DNA from: Phycisphaerae bacterium
Lineage (GTDB): Bacteria > Planctomycetota > Phycisphaerae > UBA1845 > Fen-1342
Reading direction: 5' to 3'
DNA length: 64,000 bases
NCBI GenBank assembly: GCA_030428945.1
Contig: JAUIEC010000003.1
Location: 434,001-498,000, forward strand
Part shown: in pieces, positions 8,268 through 17,558 of the stretch
Numbering within the stretch: position 1 is the first letter of the stretch
How the letters are laid out: each line of letters opens with the position of its first letter
Made by a program: the position numbers and the translations under genes
The notes under the pieces: model-generated
Databases searched by the model: none
What the model was told of the DNA's origin: nothing
Seen by the model: the letters and a program-made list of their open reading frames with translations, nothing else

Positions 8268-11200
8268 CTCGGCCGCCATCCCGCTCCTCAAGGAGGATCA
8301 CATCTCGCAGATTCCGGCGCTGCAGGTGCTCCAGAACCTCGGCTACAAGTACCTCACGCCAGACGAGGCGCTTGCCCGTCGTGGCGGCCGGACATCGGGC
8401 GTGCTCCTGGAAGGCATCCTGGCCGAGCAGCTCCGCCAGACCAATCGCATCCGCTTCAAGGGCATGACCCACGACTTCTCCGAGGGGAACATCCAGTCCG
8501 CAATCCAGGACCTGAAAAGCCAGCTCTTCGAAGGGCTCATCCGCACCAACGAGAAGGTTTATGACCTGCTCACTCTTGGGAAGAGCCTTCCCCAAGTCAT
8601 CGACGGGGACATGAAGAGCTTCCCGCTCCACTACATCGACTGGATCGACGAGCGGAACAACGTGTACCACGTCACGGAGGAGTTCTCGGTTGACCGTGCC
8701 GGCAGTTCCGACACTCGGCGTCCGGACCTGGTGCTCTTCGTCAACGGCATCCCCTTCGCGGTGATCGAGTGCAAGCGACACGTCGACCCGAGCGGCAAGG
8801 CGGAGAAGGACCCGCTCGACCAAGCGATCTCGCAGCAGATCCGAAACCAGAAGGAAGACGAGATTCCTCGTCTATTCGTTTACGCCCAGCTTCTGCTTGC
8901 CATCTCAAAGAACGATGCCAAATACGGAACGGTCGGCACACCGTCGAAGTTCTGGGCGTGGTGGCGCGAGGACCTCGACCAGGAGGCCGTCCGTCAGGTC
9001 GTCAACCGACCGCTGAGCGCCGAGCAGAAGAACAAGATGTTCAGCGGGCGATTCCGGTACGTCCGAACTCACTTCGATGAGTTGGAGGGTTCTGGCCGTG
9101 AACCGACCGCCCAGGATCAAACCCTCTTCGCCTTGTGCCGCCCGAAGCGGCTCCTCGAGCTATCGCTTCGCTACACGGTCTTCGACGCCGGCGAGCGGAA
9201 GGTGGCCCGCTATCAGCAGTACTTCACGGTTGGCACCATCCTCGATCGGATCACGCGACTTGACCAGGGCGGGCGGAGAACGGGCGGTGTCGTCTGGCAC
9301 ACCCAGGGGAGCGGCAAGTCCCTGACCATGGTGATGCTGGCCGAGGCGATCGCCATGGCAGAGCTCGACCGGTCCAAGATCGTGCTTGTCACTGACCGCG
9401 TCGACCTCGATGACCAGATCTACAAGACGTTCCAGCACTGCGGCGGTGAGCCCGTGCAGGCGACCACGGGCAAACACCTTCTCGAACTCCTCGAAGGCGA
9501 CAAGTCACGGATCATCACCACGGTCATCGACAAGTTCGAAGCCGCAGTAGCTGCGCGAGGCGTATGCAACACGAACCACAACATCTTCGTGCTCGTAGAC
9601 GAAAGCCATCGCACGCAATACGGCACCCTGCATACACACATGCGCAAGGCCCTGCCGAACGCGTGCTTCATCGGCTTCACCGGCACGCCGGTCATGAAGC
9701 GCGATCGCAACACAGTCGAGAAGTTCGGCGGGATGATCACGCCGACCTACACCATTCAAGATGCAGTGAGAGACCAGGCCGTTGTGCCACTGCTTTACGA
9801 AGGCCGGCAGGTTGACCAAACTGTCAACCAGAGCGCCATTGACGCGTGGTTCGCACGCATCACGACAAATCTGTCCGATGACCAGGCGACCGATTTGAAG
9901 AAGAAGTTCGCTGCCAAGGGACCCTTGAACAAGGCGCTGGAGCGTGTGCGGGTCATCGCGTGGGACATCGGTACCCACTTCGTCGACAACTGGAAGGGCA
10001 CGCCCTTCAAGGCCCAACTCGTGGCTCCAGACAAGGCGACGGCGCTGCGCTACAAGAAGTTCCTTGACGAGTTCGGCCAGGTGACGTCTGAGGTCCTGAT
10101 CTCCGGGCCCGACGACCGAGAAGGCGAGGGGGACATCCACGGCGAGAACAAGGAGGCGGTCGCTCGGTTCTGGAAGGCCATGATGGCCAAGTACGGCACA
10201 GAGAAGGAGTACAACAGACAGCTCATCAATGCGTTCAAGCACTCCGAGGAGCTGGAGATCATCATCGTCGTAAGCAAGCTCACTACCGGCTTTGATGCGC
10301 CCCGGAACACAGTGCTCTACCTGTGCCGATCGATGCAGGGGCACGAACTGCTGCAGACGATCGCACGCGTTAATCGCCTCTACGAGGGCAAGGAGTTCGG
10401 GTACATCATCGACTATTGCGGTGTCCTGAAGCGGCTCGACGAGGCCCTCGATCTCTACAGCAGCCTGGCGGAGTTCGAAGCTGCGGACATCGAAGGCGTC
10501 GTGACCGATGTGAGCGAGGAGGTGCGCAAGCTCCCTCAGCGTCACAGCGACCTGTGGGATGTCTTCAAGACAGTGCAGAACAAGCGAGACGAAGAGCAGT
10601 ACGAGCTCTTTCTCGCTGATGAGGCGGAGCGGGTCCGGTTTTATGAGCGTCTCCGCGATTACGGCAAGTCCCTGGCCGTTGCACTTTCCACGGTCGCCTT
10701 CGTTGAGCCCACGTCCGAGGAGCAGGTGGTCAAGTACAAGGCCGACCTGAAGTTTTTCCTGACGCTTCGGGCAGCGATCCGACGTCGGTACGCCGAGGTC
10801 GTTGACTTCAAGGAGTACGAGGGCAGGATCCAGAAACTGCTGGACGCGCACGTTGGTGCCGTGGACGCAGCCATACTCACACAATTGGTTAACATCTTCG
10901 ATGTCGACGCGTTCGCTTCGGAGGTCGACAAGCTTGAGTCACCTTCATCGAAGGCCGACACGATCGCTCATCGCACCCAGGCGACGATTCGAGCCCGGAT
11001 GGACGAGGATCCGGCGTTCTACAAGAAGTTCTCGACGATGCTGGAGGACGCCATTGCGCAGTTCAAGGCCGAGCGTATCTCCGACCTCGAGTACCTCAGA
11101 CGCGTTGAGGAAGTGCTGAAACACATTGTTCAACACAGCGGCGATGACACGCCCGAAGCAGTTCGAGACAGCGAGACACAACGCTCTTATTTTGGGCTCC

Positions 11201-11469
11201 TGCGCGACAAGATTGATGAACGTGGCATTGACGACTCTGTCGTTCGAAATCTCGCTACGGAGGCGGCCATCGGTATCGACCAGGTCCTTCGTCAACGCCG
11301 GATCGTGAACTGGAAGCAGAACCAGGACGTCCAGAACCGCATGAAGACCGAGATTGAGGACATCGTTCTCGATCTGGCCGCGGCCAGGGGAGTTGATCTT
11401 GGCTTTGACGATGTAGACGACCTGCTAGATCAGGTGTTCCGGGTCGCCTTCCGGAAGATGCCGGATTGA
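8257..11469 (+). CDS. hsdR: Type I restriction-modification endonuclease/translocase subunit R
   Basis: 1070 residues from the ATG at 8257; the frame is open further upstream inside the previous gene, but the MTDDSAAIPLL start matches the family. A PD-(D/E)xK nuclease domain is present, with D157 in RRPDLVLF and E171-x-K173 in VIECK. An SF2 helicase motor follows: Walker A TQGSGKS at 349-355, Walker B VDESH near 448 and FTGTP after it. Motif VI-like residues are in the QTIARVNRLYEGK stretch. The C-terminal helical domain docks on the HsdM/S core. It cuts unmodified DNA after ATP-driven translocation. Its TGA overlaps the next gene's ATG by one base. Confidence 0.96.
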   Translation: MTDDSAAIPLLKEDHISQIPALQVLQNLGYKYLTPDEALARRGGRTSGVLLEGILAEQLRQTNRIRFKGMTHDFSEGNIQSAIQDLKSQLFEGLIRTNEKVYDLLTLGKSLPQVIDGDMKSFPLHYIDWIDERNNVYHVTEEFSVDRAGSSDTRRPDLVLFVNGIPFAVIECKRHVDPSGKAEKDPLDQAISQQIRNQKEDEIPRLFVYAQLLLAISKNDAKYGTVGTPSKFWAWWREDLDQEAVRQVVNRPLSAEQKNKMFSGRFRYVRTHFDELEGSGREPTAQDQTLFALCRPKRLLELSLRYTVFDAGERKVARYQQYFTVGTILDRITRLDQGGRRTGGVVWHTQGSGKSLTMVMLAEAIAMAELDRSKIVLVTDRVDLDDQIYKTFQHCGGEPVQATTGKHLLELLEGDKSRIITTVIDKFEAAVAARGVCNTNHNIFVLVDESHRTQYGTLHTHMRKALPNACFIGFTGTPVMKRDRNTVEKFGGMITPTYTIQDAVRDQAVVPLLYEGRQVDQTVNQSAIDAWFARITTNLSDDQATDLKKKFAAKGPLNKALERVRVIAWDIGTHFVDNWKGTPFKAQLVAPDKATALRYKKFLDEFGQVTSEVLISGPDDREGEGDIHGENKEAVARFWKAMMAKYGTEKEYNRQLINAFKHSEELEIIIVVSKLTTGFDAPRNTVLYLCRSMQGHELLQTIARVNRLYEGKEFGYIIDYCGVLKRLDEALDLYSSLAEFEAADIEGVVTDVSEEVRKLPQRHSDLWDVFKTVQNKRDEEQYELFLADEAERVRFYERLRDYGKSLAVALSTVAFVEPTSEEQVVKYKADLKFFLTLRAAIRRRYAEVVDFKEYEGRIQKLLDAHVGAVDAAILTQLVNIFDVDAFASEVDKLESPSSKADTIAHRTQATIRARMDEDPAFYKKFSTMLEDAIAQFKAERISDLEYLRRVEEVLKHIVQHSGDDTPEAVRDSETQRSYFGLLRDKIDERGIDDSVVRNLATEAAIGIDQVLRQRRIVNWKQNQDVQNRMKTEIEDIVLDLAAARGVDLGFDDVDDLLDQVFRVAFRKMPD

Positions 11470-12188
11470 TGGGCAGCGACACCGCAATCACGAAGACCAC
11501 GCGCTTCGGTGGTCGGCCTCTTGAGTACTCGCTGAGGCGACAACGTCGAGCTGATCTCAAGATCACCGTTCATCCGGACTTGAGCATCGAGGTCTGCGCA
11601 CCAGAGCATCGATCCGATTCGGAGGTAGAGGACAAGGTCCTCGCCAAAGGCGCCTGGATTGTGCAGCAGCAGCTCCGATTCGAGACACTGCATCCATTGC
11701 CGAGCCCGAAGCAGTATGTATCCGGTGAGAGCTTCCGCTATCTCGGTCGGCAATATCGCCTTCGGGTCGTCTCTGGGGCGGAACCAAGGGTAGTGCTCAG
11801 ACGACCGTTCTTGGTGGTCGAGCACCGGCAGAGAGCTAACCGCTCGCTCATCGAGCGAATGGTCCAAACGTGGTACAGGGCTCGCGCCGAGGCCATGCTC
11901 CCTCGCTATGTCGATCGGGCGCAGGCGACGTATCCGTCACTTAGATCCCACGCAGGCCCTGTCCGGATGCGCCGCATGAGCAAGCGATGGGGGAGCTGCA
12001 CGCGTCGCGGTGTGATCACTCTGAACCCAGATCTCATGAGGGCCAGTCCCGCATGCATCGAGTACGTCATTGTCCACGAACTGTGCCATCTCCATGAGAT
12101 GAACCACGGGCGGGCATTTCACCGCTTGCTGTCTGAGCTGATGCCAGACTGGCAACAAAGGCGGGCACGACTTAATCGAAGCATGTGA
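11469..12188 (+). CDS. YgjP-type (DUF45) metallohydrolase linked to hsdR
   Basis: 239 residues from the ATG at 11469, which shares a base with the hsdR stop. The C-terminal HELCH motif (203-207), with a further His in HGRAFH, forms a gluzincin-type zinc site. RMSKRWGSC before it is the conserved YgjP/DUF45 block. The N-terminal half is a beta-rich domain containing RYLGRQYRL. Such proteins are frequent next to type I restriction genes, as here, but their substrate is unknown. A protease role controlling the restriction complex is inferred, not shown. It is the last gene of the operon; hairpins follow at 12247-12270 and 12291-12310. Confidence 0.9.
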   Translation: MGSDTAITKTTRFGGRPLEYSLRRQRRADLKITVHPDLSIEVCAPEHRSDSEVEDKVLAKGAWIVQQQLRFETLHPLPSPKQYVSGESFRYLGRQYRLRVVSGAEPRVVLRRPFLVVEHRQRANRSLIERMVQTWYRARAEAMLPRYVDRAQATYPSLRSHAGPVRMRRMSKRWGSCTRRGVITLNPDLMRASPACIEYVIVHELCHLHEMNHGRAFHRLLSELMPDWQQRRARLNRSM

Positions 12189-12246
12189 GAGTCGCGGTTC
12201 TATCCTCAAGCTCGAGTTGTGTTCCTGCGCGACGTTGTCGCGTCGA

Positions 12247-12278
12247 AATCCTGGCCGACACGGCAGGATTCCCATTTT
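12247..12278 (+). terminator. Probable terminator of the type I RM operon; rest of gap looks empty
   Basis: AATCCTG at 12247-12253 pairs with CAGGATT at 12264-12270, followed by CCCATTTT. A second hairpin, GAGGCTT (12291-12297) with AAGCCTC (12304-12310), lies just beyond without a T run. Together they plausibly end the hsd operon. The remaining gap to 12673 contains no open frame with family features and no recognisable RNA. Confidence 0.5.
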
Positions 12279-12673
12279 GGCACCGATGACGAGGCTTGAT
12301 CAGAAGCCTCAGTCGTCAGCGTTCTGGACAAGCTGCGCCACAGAATGAGCCAATGCGGCAAACCCGCCCGCCGACTTCGTAGCCGTGGCGATGCTTGAAC
12401 GGCCGCGACTTACGGCCGAATCGGTCTTCACGGCTGAACAGTTAGGTTGAGGGCGACCGGCTTGTAAAACAGAAGTCATGAGCGGATAGTCCAACCTTGA
12501 CATGCACGAGGCTGGGTCGCCCAAGTGCGATTCGGCGTCGTTTACGGATCTCTCACAACAAGCCTTCTCGTAGAGAACTACCCGGGACCTCGCTCGACCC
12601 CATGTGGGGCGAGTGTCCGGTGGTGCGTCTGTTTTTCGATTTCCTACCTACCAAATCCAACGGAGGACCGGTC

Positions 12674-13696
12674 ATGGCGAACCTGACCGATGCCAGTGTG
12701 CAGCTGTTTGAACGGAGTTCCGATGAGCGATTCGAGTCGATCGATGCGCTTCGAGAGCACTGCCAGCAGCTGAGAAATGAATCTCGAGAACGATGGATCG
12801 CTCCGGACGAGTTCCGGGCGGCGGTTCGTCCCCCCGCGCTTGTGCTCAGCCTGCAGGGCCAGCCGAACGGGCTGACCGATTGGAGCTTTGGCCAGACTTG
12901 TCGACTGGCCCGCGTCACAAAGGAGACGATCAATCGCCTGTCGGCCGATACTGCTGCGCAGGTGCTTGAAGAGACCTTGCCGCGCGGCGGCAAGCCGATT
13001 CAGGTCTTGACGCGTAACGAGACGGTTCGCGCTGTCCATGGGGCGAGCTACACGCGGCTTTACAACGTTGATCTGCTGCACATGCTCAAGGAGTTTGCGA
13101 CTGACTTCGAGCCGCCGCCTGTCGGCGTCAACGGCGCTACGGGCCTCTACTGCGGCGAGCAGGACTTGTTCGCGTTCTTGATCGACCCGACCGGCTGGGC
13201 CGAGATTGGCGGCGAGGCCTTCGCTCCTGGTTTTTTCCTTTGGAACTCCGAGGTCGGACGACGCTCTCTGGGCGTCAAGACGTTCTGGTTCCAGGCTGTC
13301 TGCCAGAACCACATCGTCTGGGATGCAACCGAGGTGGCCGAGTTCAGTCGCAAGCACACGGCGAATGTTCACGATGGTCTCACCGGCATTCGCGACTTGA
13401 TCGCAAACCTGGTGGAAACCCGAGATCGCCGCCGGGACGGCTTCGTCACTCTGATGAAGAAGGCCATGGAACAGCGACTGGGCGAGGTGCCCGATGAAGT
13501 GGTCGCCCTGCTCAGGACGCGAGGGTTTACCCGGTCGCTCGCGAACCAGGCGGTTGAGCTGGCTGTTTCAAACGGTCGACTGACGATCTTTTCGGTTGTT
13601 GATGCGCTCACGCGTCTGGCCGGGCGGCTGCCGAACGCCGGCGATCGCGTGGCGGTTGACGAGAGGGCTGCCAGCCTGCTGAGCCTCGCGGTCTAA
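12674..13696 (+). CDS. DUF932 family protein (plasmid/phage type)
   Basis: 340 residues from the ATG at 12674, with GGAGG at 12662-12666. The central part, with GLYCGEQDLFAFLID, GFFLWNSEVGRRSLG and FWFQAVCQNHIVWD, matches the DUF932 pattern found on plasmids, phages and conjugative elements, often near replication or CRISPR genes. Its biochemical role is unknown; I see no catalytic triad or nucleic-acid-binding motif. The conserved aromatic and acidic block is intact, and the roughly 340-residue length is normal for the family. It is a single-gene unit facing the replication initiator gene, with iteron-like repeats between them. Confidence 0.82.
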   Translation: MANLTDASVQLFERSSDERFESIDALREHCQQLRNESRERWIAPDEFRAAVRPPALVLSLQGQPNGLTDWSFGQTCRLARVTKETINRLSADTAAQVLEETLPRGGKPIQVLTRNETVRAVHGASYTRLYNVDLLHMLKEFATDFEPPPVGVNGATGLYCGEQDLFAFLIDPTGWAEIGGEAFAPGFFLWNSEVGRRSLGVKTFWFQAVCQNHIVWDATEVAEFSRKHTANVHDGLTGIRDLIANLVETRDRRRDGFVTLMKKAMEQRLGEVPDEVVALLRTRGFTRSLANQAVELAVSNGRLTIFSVVDALTRLAGRLPNAGDRVAVDERAASLLSLAV

Positions 13697-13818
13697 CGAC
13701 CCGTGGCTCCTTTTCCTGATGAGGTTCCGATGCACCACCGGACCTCACACCTCCACACGCGCCGTGCCGGTTGCTTCCCGAAAAAACTCTGTCCTTTAGT
13801 GGGCCCGTTTTGATCCCC

Positions 13819-13909
13819 ACACGTGTCGGTGCCATCGCGTTTCTGACGTCCGGAGGCGTGTCGCTGCCGTCACATTTCGGGGACAACACGTGTCGGTGCC
13901 GTCGCGTTT
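13819..13909. repeat. Iteron-like direct repeats (candidate origin or centromere)
   Basis: Two near-identical 24-base direct repeats begin at 13819 and 13886, differing at one base; each opens with the palindrome ACACGTGT. A third copy at 13854 matches the second at about 19 of 24 positions. Start-to-start spacing is 35 and 32 bases, about three helical turns, so they lie on one face of the helix. They sit between the DUF932 gene and the 3' end of the replication initiator gene. Iterons bound by the initiator are the first reading. A parS-like centromere is the alternative, because CACGTG is the core of chromosomal parS. The rest of 13697-14058 has no gene. Confidence 0.65.
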
Positions 13910-14058
13910 TACACCCGGTGACGTGTTGCCGGTGGAGCTAACGCCGCAGGATCCCAACGGAATTCGCCGATCTCGTATCCGCGCCGGTCTCGGCAAAGTA
14001 CTTGGTACAAAGAACTATGTACAAGCAAAGCGAAGAGGTGCCTTTGGAATTGGTGGGT

Positions 14059-15381
14059 TCAGCCGGACCGCAGGAGACTTCCGACCGAAGCCATAGGCAA
14101 ATCAGGTCCGGCGTTATCCGGCTTTGAGAATAGTTCGCCGCGCACCCGATCCAGAACCGCCTTGCTCTCTTGGTCCAAGTTGCGACTGCGCTGCTCGCTT
14201 CGGCGAAGTTCATGCCACCAGTCTGGAACGCCACGCCCTCCCTGGGCGGCCTGCTGTACGTTGTTCACGAGGTACGCCATCGGGCTCTGCTTGAAGAACT
14301 CAGGGCCGAAACGCTCCTGAGCCGCCTGGGTGATGTCGGCCCACTCCTGCAGCAGGTGACGACGGTACTTACGCATCAGGTGTCTGGTAGCCGGGGCCTC
14401 GAAGCCGAGCTGCGTCAGCAACTCGAACAGCGGCTGATCAATGTCTCGCAGCCGCCCAGATTCCCTGGCGATGCGACGGAAGTAGTTACCCTTCTTCATC
14501 GAGACGGTGTATCTCCCGACGCCGTCTTTCGAAATCGCTGCATCCGAAATGACCTCGTGCTTGGCCAGAGTCGATAGGCAGCGCTGGACTTTGGCTTTCA
14601 TGTCCCGCACCGCCAGCGTCGGCGACAGCCCGAGCAAGTTAACCGCGGTGTGTCCGAGATCAAGCTTGGGCATGCGTCGTCCATGCCCGATCGTCTTGCT
14701 CGCCAAGAGGAAGAGTCGTCGGCTGGCGGGATCGAGGTCGCGATACAAACGCAGATCAAAACGCAGCTGCCCGCCTGCCGCGGTCACCATTTCAATGAAA
14801 ACCGGGTCCCAGGCGATCCGCCAGGCGCGGTTGGATGCGGCACTCATCGGAAGGCTGTAGCTCAGGAATCCGAAACTGACGCGACGATGTTCCTGACGGA
14901 CCGGGTCATAGAACCCATCGCTCAGATATGTGACGGCTGAAAGTCGCCGAAGTGCCGCTGCAAAGCCTGCATACTGGCGACCTCCACGCTTGGTTCTGCT
15001 GTCGATCATGTCCAGCCGCCGCAGACACCAATGCGGCGTCGCCCGGAGCTCGCCAGCGTGCTCGCCTTGCGCCAAGGTGAGTGCGAGTAGTCCCCATAGG
15101 TAGACCTCGTCATGTGCGGACAATCCAAACGGGCAAACGACTCGTGACAACGAACGTTGCCGCCTGCCATCCTGGGCCGTGAATTCGAATGTGGCCCGAT
15201 GCACCAGGTTTTCCACGAGACTGCTGCGCGGGTCGAGCGGACACATCGCGTGCTCAACGAGTGTTAGTTGTCCGATTCCGTTGCGTATGGGCTTCCTGCG
15301 TGCCACTTCTTCTCCGATTGTCTTCCCTTCCATGCTGCTAGCATGCTTCGCGGGGTCCCCGAAAGGCCTCGTGATAGCCAC
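14059..15381 (-). CDS. repA: Plasmid replication initiator protein (RepA-like)
   Basis: 440 residues from the GTG at 15381; an ATG at 15333 (MEGKTIGEE) is an alternative start. The body resembles RPA/RepA-type initiators of large plasmids: LSAHDEVYLWGLLALTL, WCLRRLDMIDSRTKRGG, FGFLSYSLP, WDPVFIEMVTAAGGQLRFDL and FLLASKTIGHGRRMPKLDLG. Tandem winged-helix domains are expected for this group. It would bind origin iterons and load the host replication machinery. It is divergent from parA across 136 bases, the usual rep/par arrangement in plasmids. The specific family name is from memory of its pattern; a plasmid initiator role is well supported by context. Confidence 0.82.
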   Translation of the reverse strand: MAITRPFGDPAKHASSMEGKTIGEEVARRKPIRNGIGQLTLVEHAMCPLDPRSSLVENLVHRATFEFTAQDGRRQRSLSRVVCPFGLSAHDEVYLWGLLALTLAQGEHAGELRATPHWCLRRLDMIDSRTKRGGRQYAGFAAALRRLSAVTYLSDGFYDPVRQEHRRVSFGFLSYSLPMSAASNRAWRIAWDPVFIEMVTAAGGQLRFDLRLYRDLDPASRRLFLLASKTIGHGRRMPKLDLGHTAVNLLGLSPTLAVRDMKAKVQRCLSTLAKHEVISDAAISKDGVGRYTVSMKKGNYFRRIARESGRLRDIDQPLFELLTQLGFEAPATRHLMRKYRRHLLQEWADITQAAQERFGPEFFKQSPMAYLVNNVQQAAQGGRGVPDWWHELRRSEQRSRNLDQESKAVLDRVRGELFSKPDNAGPDLPMASVGSLLRSG

Positions 15382-15491
15382 AGCACCAGGGTGACCGATG
15401 CCCCCATCGTACTCACGCTTCGATTTCTGCTTGCCGACATGGAATAGCCGTGCAAGGGTTATCGAAATGAAATCGCCGGCTTAAGGCCGAA

Positions 15492-15504
15492 TTGCCAGTG
15501 GCAA
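15492..15504. promoter_or_regulatory. Palindrome upstream of parA (candidate operator or parS)
   Basis: TTGCCA-G-TGGCAA is a perfect 6+1+6 palindrome ending 13 bases before the parA start. It lies in the 136-base divergent rep/par promoter region. ParA-type proteins and their ParB partners commonly autoregulate from such sites. Confidence 0.5.
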
Positions 15505-15517
15505 CTTCGAGTGGACT

Positions 15518-16321
15518 ATGACAACCATCAGCTTCATCAACCAAAAAGGCGGCTGCGGAAAGAGTTCTGCCTGCGTCCACCTGGCAGGCGCGTTCGCAGC
15601 GCGCGGGCAGTCTGTGCTGTTGATTGACGCCGACCCCCAGGGATCGGTGACCCAGGCATTCATCGGCTCTGCCGAATTCGAACAGCTGCCCCGACGAAGC
15701 ACACTAGCGGCAATGTTCGACCCAGACATGTTCGTATCCGATCCGCTCTCCGTACTGCAGTTGACCAAGATCCCGGGGGTTGCGCTCGTGCCAGCCAACC
15801 AGGAACTGGCCCAGTTCAATGCGCCAACGCCCGAGGCGGCAGGGTTGGAACAGTTCGTGATCAGAGACATCGTGGACGCGGCGTCCGAGTACGACTTCAT
15901 TCTCATTGACTGCCCACCAAATCTCTATGCCTGCAGCTGGTCGGCGATGATCGCATCCGACTACGTGGTCATTCCGGTGCCGCCTGAGGACTTCGGTACC
16001 CAGGGGCTGCGGGCAGTACATCAGGCTGTTGAGCGAGCACAGATGCTCAACCCGGGGCTCCGACGGCTTGGGCACCTCATTGCGCGGCGCGACAACCGCC
16101 TGGTCATTCATCGCGCCTACGAGAGACGGCTGCGGGAGCTTTACCAAGCACTGGTTCTGGAAACGGTGATCCCTGAGGCGAATGCCTTCAAGGTGGCACT
16201 TGCGGCTCGACAGCCGGTTGAGTTTCACGCCCCGCGCTCGGACGCGGCCAGGAGTATGCGGCAGCTCGCCAACGAGATCTCCACCCATATCGAAGTTCGT
16301 CGGCGCAAACAGGTGGCCTAG
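15518..16321 (+). CDS. parA: ParA-type partition ATPase
   Basis: 267 residues. The deviant Walker A KGGCGKS occupies residues 10-16, with the signature Lys at position 10. LLIDADPQGS is the A' motif and DFILIDCPPNL the Walker B region. There is no N-terminal HTH extension, so this is the short, type Ib or chromosomal-like form. It would form ATP-dependent gradients on the nucleoid that position the replicon, working with ParB. The stop at 16319-16321 is two bases from the parB start, so the two form an operon. It lies divergent from the replication initiator gene. Confidence 0.95.
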   Translation: MTTISFINQKGGCGKSSACVHLAGAFAARGQSVLLIDADPQGSVTQAFIGSAEFEQLPRRSTLAAMFDPDMFVSDPLSVLQLTKIPGVALVPANQELAQFNAPTPEAAGLEQFVIRDIVDAASEYDFILIDCPPNLYACSWSAMIASDYVVIPVPPEDFGTQGLRAVHQAVERAQMLNPGLRRLGHLIARRDNRLVIHRAYERRLRELYQALVLETVIPEANAFKVALAARQPVEFHAPRSDAARSMRQLANEISTHIEVRRRKQVA

Positions 16322-16322
16322 C

Positions 16323-17228
16323 ATGGCAAGCACCCGCAATGCACTCGCCCGCCTGACCAGTAACCTGGACGAATCGATTGGACACCGGTCGAGCCCAGAG
16401 ACACCGAACCTGAGCCCGGTGCCAAATCCGAAGGATGTTGGGCGACGGCCGATTCGCAGCTTCGGAAGTCTCCAGGTGGATCAGATTGTTGCCGACCCGG
16501 ACCAGCCGCGCACGGAGTTCGACCACGATGCGATCGAGCGGCTGGCCGCCAGCATTCGCGAGACAGGACAGATCTCGCCGATTCACGTACGCTGGTCGGC
16601 GAAGCTTGAGAAATGGGTCATCATCTCAGGCGAACGCCGTTGGCGTGCCACCGTGCAAGCGGGGCTTCAGACGATCCAATGTCACTTCCACGACCAGCCA
16701 CTTTCGCCAACCCAGATCCTTGAACAGCAACTGATTGAGAATCTGCTGCGCGAAGACCTGAAGCCAATTGAACAAGCGCGGGCGTTCCGCGCATTGATGG
16801 ACTTAAACGAATGGACGGCACGCCAGGTGGCCGAGGCGCTGCACGTTCAGCCTTCGACGGTCAGCCGAGCTCTCGCTCTTTTGCGCCTGCCGAAAGAAGT
16901 ACGCGCCCAGGTGGACAGCGGGGCGCTCTCCGCTCGTTCTGCCTATGAGCTTTCCAAGCTCGAGGATCCCGAGGAGCACCACGAGCTTGCCCGGCAGATT
17001 CACCAGGACAAGCTAACGCACCAGGAGGCTGCGCAGGTCGTTCGCGAGCGTCGCCGAAAACCCGCCAAGCCGCGTCGTGGCGTCAAGCTGGCCTTCGTGA
17101 TTGAACCAGATTGGCGCGTGACCGTAACAGCACCGCGCCGGGCCTCCTATCGCGAGGTGAAGCAGGTCGTTGAACAGGTGCTTGAGGAGGTCGCGCAGCG
17201 CCTCAACAACAACGTTCAGTTGCTCTGA
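16323..17228 (+). CDS. parB: ParB-type partition protein
   Basis: 301 residues from the ATG at 16323, with AGGTGG upstream inside the end of parA. A flexible N-terminus (residues 1-50) leads to the ParB-N CTPase domain: IVADPDQPRTEF, SIRETGQISPIHVR, ISGERRWRAT and QQLIENLLREDLKPIEQA. The arginine-rich GERRWRA box is intact. A KorB-like HTH follows (ARQVAEALHVQPSTVSRALALL). The C-terminal region holds a basic linker and a putative dimerisation helix. It loads at parS and stimulates ParA. The parS site is not certain; see the repeats at 13819-13909 and the palindrome at 15492. Confidence 0.95.
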   Translation: MASTRNALARLTSNLDESIGHRSSPETPNLSPVPNPKDVGRRPIRSFGSLQVDQIVADPDQPRTEFDHDAIERLAASIRETGQISPIHVRWSAKLEKWVIISGERRWRATVQAGLQTIQCHFHDQPLSPTQILEQQLIENLLREDLKPIEQARAFRALMDLNEWTARQVAEALHVQPSTVSRALALLRLPKEVRAQVDSGALSARSAYELSKLEDPEEHHELARQIHQDKLTHQEAAQVVRERRRKPAKPRRGVKLAFVIEPDWRVTVTAPRRASYREVKQVVEQVLEEVAQRLNNNVQLL

Positions 17229-17268
17229 CGCTTGCTGTGGCAGGTCCCTTCGTGGCATTCTAAGAGCC

Positions 17269-17499
17269 ATGAACGCATACAAAGAATCACTTGATGCCAT
17301 GACCGAAAGCCAACGCTTGCACACTCTGACGCGTTGGAACCAGCGCATTCAACGGGAGATTCAGGTTCCGTTGGCAAAGCTGCGCAGCGATGCCGAGTTA
17401 CGCGGCGATGCGCAAGCCCGCTGCTTCCTGACCGCAATCGATGATGCACTGCACCAGTTCCGTCAGGTGCATTGCACTTGTCGCAGCAAGTCGGACTGA
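17269..17499 (+). CDS. Small hypothetical protein downstream of parB
   Basis: A 76-residue, mostly helical, charged protein (MNAYKESLDAMTESQRL, then WNQRIQREIQVPLAKLRSDA) ending in a Cys-containing tail, CTCRSKSD. It starts 41 bases after parB on the same strand, so it is probably read through from parAB. No known domain is recognised. Codon use is consistent with a real gene, but the evidence is mainly position and composition. Confidence 0.5.
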   Translation: MNAYKESLDAMTESQRLHTLTRWNQRIQREIQVPLAKLRSDAELRGDAQARCFLTAIDDALHQFRQVHCTCRSKSD

Positions 17500-17558
17500 G
17501 GACCTCAGGCTCCGGCATGCCGGCAAGGTGCGGCTGACTGCAGGATCGGTGCTGTTGC

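Noticed and set aside
9505-10884. 459-codon open frame antisense to hsdR
   Set aside because: Covers the helicase motor of a gene with intact motifs; no family features of its own.
12497-12525. TTGACA as a -35 box upstream of the DUF932 gene
   Set aside because: No -10-like sequence at 16-18 bases and the start codon is about 170 bases away.
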